This document shows positions 1 through 8,400 of a stretch of DNA of 10,504 nucleotides, in pieces; within the stretch, counting starts at the first letter, position 1, and every line of letters starts with the position of its first letter. Both the position numbers and the translations under genes were made by a program. Under the pieces are notes generated by a model that searched no databases, was not told the origin of the DNA, and worked only from the letters and a program-made list of their open reading frames with translations. The stretch comes from an uncultured Haloferula sp. (lineage in GTDB: Bacteria > Verrucomicrobiota > Verrucomicrobiae > Verrucomicrobiales > Akkermansiaceae), in NCBI GenBank assembly GCA_946885645.1, contig CAMPGU010000135.1, forward strand, positions 1-10,504, given 5' to 3'.

Positions 1-249
1 GTGGCAGGGATCCGACATGGGCGAGAGGGCGCGCGCGCCGCGCAGCACGATCTGCCGGACTTTCTCGCGCTGCAACTCGATGGGCTTGGCGATATCGGGG
101 CGTTCCCAGGAAATCTTCCCGTTCGCGTCGATCCCGGCGAAATGTCCTTGGAGCTGGTCGCCGTTGGTAAAGCGCAGGTGGTCGGCCGCTTCCTCTTGGG
201 CGGCGAGGCACGTGACAAAAAGGGAGGTGATGATCGGGCGAAGCATCAT
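1..249 (-). CDS. Exported protein of unknown function, N-terminal part only
   Basis: Not recognised as a named family. Only the first 83 codons are in the window; the gene continues past position 1. The ATG at 249-247 overlaps the TGA of the preceding gene (248-246), giving an ATGA junction; a second ATG follows at once (246-244). The N-terminus (MMLRPIITSLFVTCLAAQEE) looks like a short signal peptide with cleavage near CLAA. The next stretch, LRFTNGDQLQGHFAGIDANG and then ISWERPDIAKPIELQREKVRQIVL, is a beta-rich pattern of the kind (L-x-NGD-x-L-x-G ... I-x-L ... V-x-x-I) that is common in exported PVC-group proteins. Inference: a secreted or periplasmic partner of the three upstream genes. 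The tight coupling makes the gene very likely real, but its function cannot be read from this fragment. Confidence 0.65.
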   Translation of the reverse strand, partial: MMLRPIITSLFVTCLAAQEEAADHLRFTNGDQLQGHFAGIDANGKISWERPDIAKPIELQREKVRQIVLRGARALSPMSDPCH

Positions 250-1235
250 TTTTCGTAAATGGGCAGGTATCTGTAATTGAGAGCGAGTGATAACAGGGAT
301 CCGGCGGTATTGAAAGACTGGCCTTTATTTCCCGGCCAGGAACCGTCGCGCGATTGGCTTGCGGACAAGTAGCGTATATTCAGAGAGTTCCACTCTTCCC
401 ACGCGGCCGGGTCGGCGTGGAAAAGCGCTTGGGACATGTAATACTCGAAATAATACGGATAGTGGCGGTCGCGGTAGGTCATTTGCTTCCGCAGGTATTC
501 CACGGAAGCCTGGAAGCCTTTGCCTTCCTTTTCCTTCGCGAGGGACAGGCAGAGCACGCCGATGGCGGTGAGGGTGGGCTTGCCGCCGCTGGCGGAGGTA
601 TAGCCGTAGGAGCCGTCCGTGCCGCGGCAGCGGGCCATGTAGGCGAGGCCCTTCTTCACCGCCTCGTCCGGCACCGGCAGCCCGGCATTGCGGGCGGCAT
701 AGAGCGCCACGAGCTGGCAGCCGGAGACGGTGGTATCCGCATCGGTGCTATCGGGCGTGTAGCGCCAGGCGTCGGAGCGGTTCCGCTTCTGGGCGCTGAG
801 GATGAGATCCACGGATTTCTTCAGCGCGGGGGCGATCTTCGGGTTGTCCACCACGCCGTAGGCTTCCGCCAGCGCCAGGGTGGCGAAGCCGTGGTTGTAC
901 ATGCTGTTCCCGATGTAGCCGTTGCTCTGGTTCTGCTGGGCCAGGAGGAAATCGATGCCCCTCTTGATGTTCCCGGCGAAGGGGCCGTGGTTCGGATCCT
1001 CGCCGTGCGCGAGGAAGGCCACCACGCAGAGGGCGACCACCCCGGGCTCGTTGCCCATGCTATCGTTCCAGGAGCCTTGGGCGTTCTGGTTTTTCGCCAG
1101 ATAGGCCAGCCCGCGGTCGAACATGGTATCCACCTGCGCGGGCACGGGATCGTCCGGCCGGCGGGGCAGATCCTGCGCGGCCAGCGGGAGGACAGAGGCC
1201 AGGAAGAGGAAAAGGGGGATGCGGGAGTTCTTCAT
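246..1235 (-). CDS. Exported prenyltransferase/squalene-oxidase repeat protein (alpha-barrel)
   Basis: A 329-residue protein with a signal peptide at about residues 1-20 (hydrophobic core LFLFLASVLPLAA, cleavage before QDLP), so it acts outside the cytoplasm. The rest consists of alpha-alpha repeats of the prenyltransferase/squalene oxidase type. QW-like motifs are visible at 50-56 (QNAQGSW), 203-211 (CRGTDGSYG) and 294-300 (QSRDGSW). The C-terminal sequence TAGSLLSLALNYRYLPIYEK is the ending shared by many Planctomycete and Verrucomicrobial members. A DADTT segment at 165-169 resembles the DxDD motif of class II terpene cyclases but lacks its last Asp, and the export signal also argues against a terpene cyclase. 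More likely it is a binding scaffold; its ligand is unknown. The start codon overlaps the upstream stop (ATGA), and a GGAGAA sequence lies about 9 bases before it. Fold assignment is strong; function is not established. Confidence 0.93.
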   Translation of the reverse strand: MKNSRIPLFLFLASVLPLAAQDLPRRPDDPVPAQVDTMFDRGLAYLAKNQNAQGSWNDSMGNEPGVVALCVVAFLAHGEDPNHGPFAGNIKRGIDFLLAQQNQSNGYIGNSMYNHGFATLALAEAYGVVDNPKIAPALKKSVDLILSAQKRNRSDAWRYTPDSTDADTTVSGCQLVALYAARNAGLPVPDEAVKKGLAYMARCRGTDGSYGYTSASGGKPTLTAIGVLCLSLAKEKEGKGFQASVEYLRKQMTYRDRHYPYYFEYYMSQALFHADPAAWEEWNSLNIRYLSASQSRDGSWPGNKGQSFNTAGSLLSLALNYRYLPIYEK

Positions 1236-1849
1236 TTGGCGAGCTTCTCCGCCGCCCGGTTGTAGGCGTCCAGAGCTTCCTGGAATTCACGCGGCAGGGC
1301 TTGGCCCGCGGTGCCCGAGGCCTTCGGGATGCGGCGCTCCTCGACCTTCCCGCCGCCCGCGCCGCCGCTGGCGGAATTCGCGGAGTCGGACTCGCCGGTC
1401 ATGCCTTCGCCGCCCTTCGAGCCGGGTCCCTTGCCCGGCTGCTCCCCGGGCTTGTCTCCCGGCTCCTTGCCCATCATCCGCCCCATCATGTCCAGCATGG
1501 CCCCGCCGCTTTGGCCGGGCTTGCCGCTCTGTTGCTGGCGCTCCTTCGCGGCTTCGAAGATCTTCTCGATGACATCGGTCTCCGCCGCGATGGTGGTGCC
1601 GCCGGTGTCGAATTCCAGCAGGCGTCCGGAAGCATCGTCCATCGCTTCTTCCACCCCTTCCAGGAGCTCGATGACCTTCGGGTTGGTCTGCTCGATGACG
1701 AGCTGCTGGACATCGGCAGCCAGCTCGTCCTGCTGCTCGGAGAGCTTCCGGGAGCCCTCCTGGTGCTCGGCGATTTTCACCGCCAGGTCTTTCTCCGCGG
1801 CGAAGCTCGCGAAGGGCAGGGCAAGGAGGATAAGCGTGGAGGTTTTCAT
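1232..1849 (-). CDS. Small exported protein with helical domain, Gly/Pro-rich linker and conserved C-terminal helix
   Basis: A 205-residue protein with a signal peptide at 1-17 (LILLALPFASFA, then AEKD). Residues 19-105 are predicted helical and charged and include TTIAAETDVIEKIFEAAKER, a motif I associate with small proteins next to DUF4175 genes in PVC bacteria. Residues 107-168 form a low-complexity linker rich in Gly, Pro, Ser and Lys, with a Met cluster (MLDMMGRMMG, 118-127). The last 35 residues (ERRIPKASGTAGQALPREFQ and the following helix) look like a separate conserved module, probably a docking helix. The arrangement suggests a tether: two folded ends joined by a flexible spacer. 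The gene is overlapped by 4 bases at both ends, so its synthesis is tied to that of the DUF4175-like protein and the alpha-barrel protein. No enzymatic motif is visible and no function can be assigned. Confidence 0.87.
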   Translation of the reverse strand: MKTSTLILLALPFASFAAEKDLAVKIAEHQEGSRKLSEQQDELAADVQQLVIEQTNPKVIELLEGVEEAMDDASGRLLEFDTGGTTIAAETDVIEKIFEAAKERQQQSGKPGQSGGAMLDMMGRMMGKEPGDKPGEQPGKGPGSKGGEGMTGESDSANSASGGAGGGKVEERRIPKASGTAGQALPREFQEALDAYNRAAEKLAK

Positions 1850-4473
1850 GGCTCGCTGGCGGGGCTGCGGTCGTAGGAACGGCGCAGGGTTTCAAGGGCG
1901 CGGGTCCGCGCGCGCAGGTCCTGCTCCTGCTGGATCATTTTCATCACGCGCAACATGAACTCGAAATCCTCGTCCTCTTCCGGCGATCCGCCGCCCCCAC
2001 CGCCGCCGCCGTTCTGCTGCTGTTCGCCTTCGAGCAGCTTCGCCCATTCCTTGAGCTTGTTGGCCCAGTGCTCGGCCTCCTCGCGGGCGAGGAAGCCGTG
2101 GTTGGAGTCCAGGCGGATGCGGAGATCCTCCAGCTTCAGATCGATGCGGGACTCCGTCATCGCGTCCAGGATCTTCCGGTAGGCCTCCTTGTTGGTGCGC
2201 GTGAAGAAATGGTTCAGGTCCTCCTGGATCCAGCGGATGTCGGAGGTGATGTTCGATTGCTGGCGGACGATGTCCTGCAGCTTGCCCAGGTCCGCGGGAT
2301 CGAGCTCGTCCGGTGCGGAGCCGCCCGTGCGCTCGTAGGAATTCCAGACGCTCGTGCCGACGCCCTCCTCTTCGGTGGCGGCTTTCTTCAAGCGGTTCAC
2401 GAAGGTGCTGGCCTCGAAGCGCTGGTTGGCATCGTTCGCCTTGTCGAGGGCGTCCTGCATCTTCTCCAGGACTTCCTTCTGCTCCTCGACGGCTTTCGCG
2501 ACATCCTCCTTGGTCTTCTCGTCGGTGTTCCGCTGGTCCTGGGCTTCGCCGAGGGGCTTCTCGACTTCCGGCATCTCCTTGTCGGAGAGCTCCTTCATCG
2601 ACTGGAGGGAATCGGCCATCTTCTTGAGCGTCTCCTTGTCGATCGAGCCGTTCCGGGTGCTGTTCTGGAAAAGCTTCTCCATCGTTTCGGAGAGATCCTT
2701 CATCCGGTCGGCTTGCTGGCGCTCGGCGTCCTGCTGGGTTTGCAGGCGCTTGAGGTTTTCCTCCTTCTTGAGGTCCTCCGGTGCCAGGCGCTCCAGGCGC
2801 TGGTTTTCCTCGTAGAGGTTCCGCTCGCGCCGCGCGAGATCCTCCAATTCGCCGATCGCGCGGTCGAACTGGGATTTCAGCATCTGCGCGTGCTCGTCAT
2901 GGGTGAGGACGTAGAGGGTGACGGGCTCGGAGTAGGCGCGCGGACGGCCGGGCTTGTAGTCCTCCGACCAGCCGCGCAGGACGAGCTTCTGGGGCCGGAT
3001 GCCGTAGGTCGCGGGTGAAAAGGCGACATCGCCCGCCAGGCGGTTCATCGCGGGACCGCCGGGCATGAGTTCGAGTTCTCCCGCGGCGGGTTTTTCATCG
3101 GTGGGGCGGGTGAATTCGCCGCTCCACTCCAGCCCGATCCGCCGGATGCCGAAGTCATCCTCGGACAGCACCTGGAAATCGACGGTTTCCTCCGGCAACA
3201 TCACGTGCTGGCGGGGGAGTCCCTGGATGTAGATGCCCGGTGCCTCGTCGGGCAGGGACTCCACGCGGATCTCGAAGCCGTCCTCGCCTTCGAGGCCCAG
3301 CGCGTCGATCCAATGCACCGGCAGGGTGAAAGCGGCGGAGCCGATTTCGAGCCCCGGGGAACTGGCGGTGCTACCGTTCACGATCATTTCGCCCCCGTCC
3401 GCGCGGAGGCCTTCCGGCGGCAGGGTCGGGTCGGCCAAGGAAGCGAGCGGACCGAAACGGGCCTCTGACAGATCCCGGGTGGCCTCGATCCGGATCGCGG
3501 CCCTGCTACCCTGCACCGCGGACAGGACGCCGGTTCCCAGATCCAGCTCGCGGCCGGGCAATTGCAGGTAGTCCGGATATTTGAGGTCCGCTGTGACCTT
3601 CCGGATCGCCGGGCGCAAGGTGGGGATGATCTTGATCGAGTGCTTCGCGTCGCCGATTTCGATCTTCACGACCCCGGGGTCCTGCTGTGCGGGAAACTGG
3701 AAGCGGTAGCGGCCCTCGGAGAGCGCGGCGGAAACGGGGTCCTGGCGGCCGTAGCGGGCCGATCCCGCGACCGGGTGCCACTCCGTGTCCTTTGACAGCC
3801 GCAGCGTGAGGTCGAAGGCCTCGCCTTGCGGTACCGGCAGGGAAGCGGGAAGGGCTTCCAGGGAGGTAAAGGTGTAGCGCGGGGAGCCGGAAAGCGGCAT
3901 CAGCCACCGCTTGAGGGAACTGAGGCCGGCCTTCGGAGCCATCAGGAGGACGGCCCCGGTGCCGAGGACCAGGGCGATCACCGCCAGCGACCAGGAACGC
4001 TGCCGGGAGGCCGGCAAGGCTTCTTCGAGCTTCCGGCGCTCGGCTTCCTCGGCGACGCGCTGCATCGCCGCCGCGCGCAGGCGGGGAGAGAGGGTATCCG
4101 CATTCTCGACCTGCCCCTGGAGCTCGACCACCCCGAGCAGGCGGTCGCCGAGGCCGGGGAAGCGCCGGGCGATCAGCCGGGCCAGCTGGTTCTCCCGCCG
4201 GTGTTTCCACACCCAGCGGTGCATCCAGAGCGGGGCGAAGACCGCCATCAGCGAGGTGCCGCCGATCAGGATGACCAGCCGCAGGATCCCGGGGGTCTGC
4301 CAGACCCGGTCGAGCGCGAAAACGAGCAGGAAAGAGAAAAGCAGCCCGAACAAGCCCGCCAGGACGGCCTCCGCGATCTTGGCCCGCCACAAGCGCCGCC
4401 GGAACTCGTCCAGCTGCTTGCGCAGCGACTCCGGGATCGGGATTTCCACCGGCGTTTGCGGATCTTCAGACAT
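1846..4473 (-). CDS. DUF4175-like inner-membrane protein with periplasmic coiled coil
   Basis: An 875-residue protein. After a short charged N-terminus there are two membrane segments at about 33-54 and 62-83, a cytoplasmic stretch, and a third at about 161-179. The rest is expected on the periplasmic side. A beta-rich part (about 195-520) begins with the pattern LKRWLMPLSGSPRYTFTS, which is typical of DUF4175-family proteins. From about 525 to 815 the chain is strongly charged and helical, with long Glu/Lys/Gln coiled coils. A run of nine glycines (821-829) then joins it to a terminal helix with FMLRVMKMIQQEQDLRARTR. Related genes often sit with MoxR/DUF58/VWA-type genes; none is visible here. 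It is the first gene of the overlapping set. No Shine-Dalgarno sequence is seen before the ATG at 4473, and the 133-base gap upstream has no clear promoter. Role inferred: membrane anchor of an envelope complex made with the next three products. Confidence 0.9.
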   Translation of the reverse strand: MSEDPQTPVEIPIPESLRKQLDEFRRRLWRAKIAEAVLAGLFGLLFSFLLVFALDRVWQTPGILRLVILIGGTSLMAVFAPLWMHRWVWKHRRENQLARLIARRFPGLGDRLLGVVELQGQVENADTLSPRLRAAAMQRVAEEAERRKLEEALPASRQRSWSLAVIALVLGTGAVLLMAPKAGLSSLKRWLMPLSGSPRYTFTSLEALPASLPVPQGEAFDLTLRLSKDTEWHPVAGSARYGRQDPVSAALSEGRYRFQFPAQQDPGVVKIEIGDAKHSIKIIPTLRPAIRKVTADLKYPDYLQLPGRELDLGTGVLSAVQGSRAAIRIEATRDLSEARFGPLASLADPTLPPEGLRADGGEMIVNGSTASSPGLEIGSAAFTLPVHWIDALGLEGEDGFEIRVESLPDEAPGIYIQGLPRQHVMLPEETVDFQVLSEDDFGIRRIGLEWSGEFTRPTDEKPAAGELELMPGGPAMNRLAGDVAFSPATYGIRPQKLVLRGWSEDYKPGRPRAYSEPVTLYVLTHDEHAQMLKSQFDRAIGELEDLARRERNLYEENQRLERLAPEDLKKEENLKRLQTQQDAERQQADRMKDLSETMEKLFQNSTRNGSIDKETLKKMADSLQSMKELSDKEMPEVEKPLGEAQDQRNTDEKTKEDVAKAVEEQKEVLEKMQDALDKANDANQRFEASTFVNRLKKAATEEEGVGTSVWNSYERTGGSAPDELDPADLGKLQDIVRQQSNITSDIRWIQEDLNHFFTRTNKEAYRKILDAMTESRIDLKLEDLRIRLDSNHGFLAREEAEHWANKLKEWAKLLEGEQQQNGGGGGGGGSPEEDEDFEFMLRVMKMIQQEQDLRARTRALETLRRSYDRSPASEP

Positions 4474-4606
4474 GGATCAGGGCAGTAAACGTCGGTAGCA
4501 CCATCAGCTTTACCAAGGTCGCAAGAGAAAGGCCGGAATTCCAGCGGATTTCTCGTGAAGGTTCGGTGAGGGGAAAGCGTCGCCGCGGGGGCCGCTCGCC
4601 TGCCCG

Positions 4607-5218
4607 TTAGTCGCCGACGTACGGATTCCCAGCACGTTCCGCGCCGATCGTGGTGGCGGCTCCGTGGCCCGGAAAGACGCGGGTGGCATCGGGAAGGGCG
4701 AAAAGCTTGCCGCGGATCCCGTCCACCAGTTGCACCATATTGCCTCCCGGCAGGTCGGCCCGGCCGATCGAGCCCTCGAAAAGGGTGTCCCCGGAGTAAA
4801 GTTCGCCGCTTTCGGGAAGGAAAAAGGTCACGCTATCCACCGCATGGCCGGGCACGTGCGCCAGCTCCATCCGCAGACCCGCGACTTCGAGGGTGGAGCG
4901 GCCTTCGAGGATTTCTTCCACCGTGTAGGGCTCGATCCGGATGGGCATGCCCCAAGCGCGCACCCTTTCCTCCAGGGTGAGGGCAGGGGAGTATGCCGAC
5001 CACGCATGGACCTTCGCCCCCAGTGCCGCGACCGCCGCGGCATCCTCCACGTGATCGTAATGCTGGTGGGTGAGAAGCAGGGCCGCAGGCCGGATTCCCC
5101 GGCTTTCCAGCCAAGCCGCCACACCCGCCGGAGCATCCACCAGAACGTGCCCGCCGGAGGGCGTCTCAACCAAATAAGCGTTTGTCTGGACGAAGCCGCC
5201 GGTGAAGCAATCGGGCAT
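4607..5218 (-). CDS. Metallo-beta-lactamase-fold hydrolase (glyoxalase II-like)
   Basis: A 203-residue single-domain metallo-hydrolase, the usual length for small cytoplasmic glyoxalase II-like thioesterases. Metal-site motifs are complete: THQHYDH at 50-56 (H51, H53, D55, H56), H125 in HVPGHAVDS, D144 in YSGDTLFEGSIGRADLPGG, and H185 in VFPGHGAATTIGAERAGNP. The family hydrolyses thioesters such as hydroxyacylglutathione, but many close relatives have other or unknown substrates, and the long C-terminal glutathione-binding domain of true glyoxalase II is absent. I chose the ATG at 5218 because MPDCFTGGFVQTNAYLV matches the normal N-terminal strand. An earlier in-frame start at 5281 would add 21 arginine- and proline-rich residues that do not fit the family. 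The gene ends 133 bases before the DUF4175-like gene on the same strand, so joint transcription is possible but not shown. Confidence 0.92.
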   Translation of the reverse strand: MPDCFTGGFVQTNAYLVETPSGGHVLVDAPAGVAAWLESRGIRPAALLLTHQHYDHVEDAAAVAALGAKVHAWSAYSPALTLEERVRAWGMPIRIEPYTVEEILEGRSTLEVAGLRMELAHVPGHAVDSVTFFLPESGELYSGDTLFEGSIGRADLPGGNMVQLVDGIRGKLFALPDATRVFPGHGAATTIGAERAGNPYVGD

Positions 5219-5381
5219 GGCGGGATGAAGCTTGCGGCGCGAGCGCCTGTCAAACCGGCAGGGAGCGGGCGGCGGGCGCACCGCCGGGGGAGAGGTTTCT
5301 TGCCGCGGTCATGCCTGCGGATTTCCTTCCGGCAGCAAGGGCTGCGGCCGGGACTACGTGATTTTTCGCAAATCGAGCGCC

Positions 5382-5395
5382 GGAGGTTTTTATTG
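5382..5395 (+). promoter_or_regulatory. Possible ribosome binding site and alternative TTG start for the SNF2 gene
   Basis: GGAGG at 5382-5386 is followed after 6 bases by an in-frame TTG at 5393. It is the only well-spaced Shine-Dalgarno sequence seen near this gene, and the frame is open from there to the ATG at 5495. Use of this start would add 34 residues, rich in Arg, Gly and Pro, which look more like translated non-coding DNA than a domain. I therefore keep the ATG at 5495 as the main call. The rest of 5219-5494 holds no other gene that I can support. Confidence 0.3.
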
Positions 5396-5494
5396 CGGGC
5401 TCGCGAAAGCGGGGTCTATCGTCGCGGCCCGCCGTTACGTCCTTCCTTGCAGGGTGCTGGAAAGACTCGCGGCGGACTTTTCGCATTTCCTGCA

Positions 5495-8400
5495 ATGAAT
5501 CCGGACAGAGCGACGCTGAATTTCCTCAATAGCTTCCCCGAAGATGCCCGCAAGCGCGGGGAGAAGCTCCAGAAAGACGGAGCGGTCACTCAGATTTTCG
5601 GCAATCACCTTTTCATCCAAGGCCGGGTGGAAGACGAGGCGGGCACCTTCCGCACCAGCCTGCGCCTGCAGGGCAACCGCTGGTTCGGCTCCTGTACCGC
5701 GGAGGACGATCTGGTTTCCGGCGCGTGCCAGTACGCGACGATGATGGAGCGGATGCACCGCGGGGAAGATCTCCCGGAATCGCCCAATGAATTCGACGAC
5801 ACGCCGGTCCTCGACATCATCGAGGAAAAGCTGGGCCGCGAACTCGACGACAAGGAGGCGGATTTCGTTTCCAAGATCGAGAAGCGCTACCGCCGCTACG
5901 TGATCGAAGGCGAATTGCACGACCACGACATGGTCCGCATCACGCCGCGCTGGGAAATCACCACCTACGAGCCGCTGGAGCTGTGGCCGATGCCGCCCGG
6001 CGACATCCTGGAATTCTGGAACTACCTCGCCTACGCCTTTTATAAGAAGAAGCTCCCTTACCCGGACTTCATGAACGTGATCACCGATCTGGCGCACGTT
6101 CAGAAGAAAATGGCGGATTGGGAGCAGGAGCGCGAAGTGGCCTCCTGGTACGACCGGATCGAGCAGGTCAACGAGCGCCCGCCGCAGGATCCACCGGTGG
6201 AGGTGTCCTTCCGCCTGGTGGCGACGATCAACGAGGCCCGCCTCGAATCCAAGGAAGGCGCGGGTCCCTGGACCCAGATCCGCGAAAAGGGCGAGATCGA
6301 GCGCTTGGTCACGATGCACCATCAGGCCGCGCTGCGGATGGACGCGCCGAGCCAGGTGCTGTGGGAGCACTTCCTCTCCTACTACCGCGAACAGAGCGAG
6401 ACGACCTTCGACTTCGATCAGGAGGAAGCCTGCCGCTTCATGAACCGCGTCTTCCGCCAGCCGGCCTTGAAGGGCTACCTGGTCAACCTCGACGAGCGCG
6501 AATTCAAGGTGGTGACCGAGGCCCTGGAGTGGGTCTGCGAGGACGATCCATACGATCCCAACAGCTTCGCGCTGCAACTCGTGACGGCTTCCGGCGAGAA
6601 CGTATCCCACTCCGTCCGCATGCTGCCGGGCCGCAAGGAGCTCTATCAATCCGACGAGACCGTATTCCCCGGCCCGCCGCGCTGGCTGGAGGAGACGGAA
6701 GTGATGCCCCGCTACCTGATCCCCAAGCGGGTGATCGACTCTCTGGAAGGCGTGGAGTTCCTGCGCAAGATCGGAGCCTCGCTGCCGGAATCGCTGAAGA
6801 AGCGGGTGGTGGACCTGGAGCTGAAGCCGAAATTCGAGCTCAAGCTGGTGGCCGGCCTGACCGCCGCGGAAACCGAGCACCTGGTGGTGGACGTGACCGC
6901 GATCGAGTCCAAGGACCGCCGCACGGAGCGCCTCACTAAGGAAGGCTGGGAGCTGGTGGAGCAAGCGCCGCTCAAGGGCAAGCAACTGCTCCGCTTCGCG
7001 CGGGAAGACCTGTATCCGGTGCCGCGCTTGCTGGACGAGATGGGCCTCACCTACGACGAGAAGCTCGTTTCCTTCAAATCCCGCATCACCAAGCAATTCC
7101 CGGAGAAATTCGCGGAATGGATCAAGGCGATGCCGGAATCCGTGGAGCTGGACATCGACCTGCGCCTGAAGTCGATCCTTTCCGATCCGGTCACCGCGGC
7201 GGTCCGCTTCGAGGTGATCAATCAGGAGATCGACTGGTTCGACCTCCGGATCGTGATCGACGTGGAAGGCGTGAATCTCTCGAAAGCGCAGATCCGCCAG
7301 CTCGTCGCGGCCCGCGGCGGCTATGTCCGCATGGACGACGGCTCGTGGATGCGGCTTGAAATCAAGCTCGATGCCGACCAGCGCGAGGCGGTCACGCGTC
7401 TCGGGCTCGATCCCTTCGACCTTTCCGGAGAGACGCACCGCATGCACGCGCTGCAGCTCGCCGATCCCAAGGCCGCGGATGTCTTCGACCCGAAGGCCTG
7501 GAAGCGGATCAAGGACCGCGCCGGGGATATCCAGATCGAGGTCACGCCCGAGGTGCCCACGAAGCTGAATGCCACGCTGCGGCCCTACCAGGTGGAGGGC
7601 TTCCATTTCCTGGCCTACCTCGCCACGAACGGCTTCGGCGGCATCCTGGCCGACGACATGGGTCTCGGAAAGACGATCCAGTCGCTGACCTACGTCCTGT
7701 GGCTCATCGATGAAGCGGAGAAGAACAAGGAGCCGCACCGCCCGGTGCTCGTCGTCTGTCCGAAGTCCGTGCTGGACGTCTGGGCGAGCGAGGCCGTGAA
7801 ATTCGCTCCCGGTGTCCGCGTGAAGGTGCTCCGCAACCGCGAGGACCTGAACGTCAAGGAGACCCAGGAAGACATCGACATGCTGGTGCTGAACTACGCC
7901 CAGCTCCGTGTCTGCGGTGATCTGCTCAACGAGATCAAGTGGCTCACCACGATCCTCGACGAAGGCCAGCAGATCAAGAATCCGGACTCGAAGGCCGCCA
8001 AGTGCGCCCGCGAGCTGGACTCCGCGAACCGCCTGGTCCTGACCGGTACGCCGATCGAGAACCGCCTGCTCGACATGTGGTCGCTGATGGCCTTCGCCAT
8101 GCCCGGCGTGCTCGGCAGCCGTGCCTACTTCAAGAAGCGCTTCGACAAGCGCAAGGACCCGCTTTCGCAGAACCGCCTGGCCGCCCGCCTGCGTCCTTTC
8201 CTGCTCCGCCGCACCAAGCTGCAGGTGGCCCAGGACCTGCCGCCGCGGACGGAAGAGGAGGTTTACTCGAAGATGGAGAACATCCAGCAGGAGCTCTACA
8301 AGGCCGAGCTGAAGCGGATCCAGAAGGCACTCCTCGGGCTCGATTCCGACGAGGCGGTGAAGAAGAACTCCTTCGCGATCTTGCAGGGCCTCATGCGCCT

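Noticed and set aside
246..1235. Squalene-hopene or other terpene cyclase
   Set aside because: Too short at 329 residues (such cyclases have about 600), has an export signal, and lacks an intact DxDD motif.
354..1265. Plus-strand open frames opposite the alpha-barrel and other operon genes
   Set aside because: They are antisense to genes with clear domains and encode Gly/His/Val-rich sequence without recognisable features.
5270..5286. Hairpin CGGCGG-GCGCA-CCGCCG between the divergent genes
   Set aside because: Stem of 6 bp without T-run on either strand, expected by chance in such GC-rich sequence.
5393..5422. Sigma-70 promoter (TTGCGG, 18-base spacer, TATCGT) before the SNF2 gene
   Set aside because: Both boxes are weak matches, the -35 coincides with the candidate TTG start, and primary sigma-factor boxes in this lineage cannot be assumed.
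4664..5494. Extension of the SNF2 frame upstream to 4664
   Set aside because: It would run antisense through the entire metallo-hydrolase gene; nothing in the extension looks like protein.
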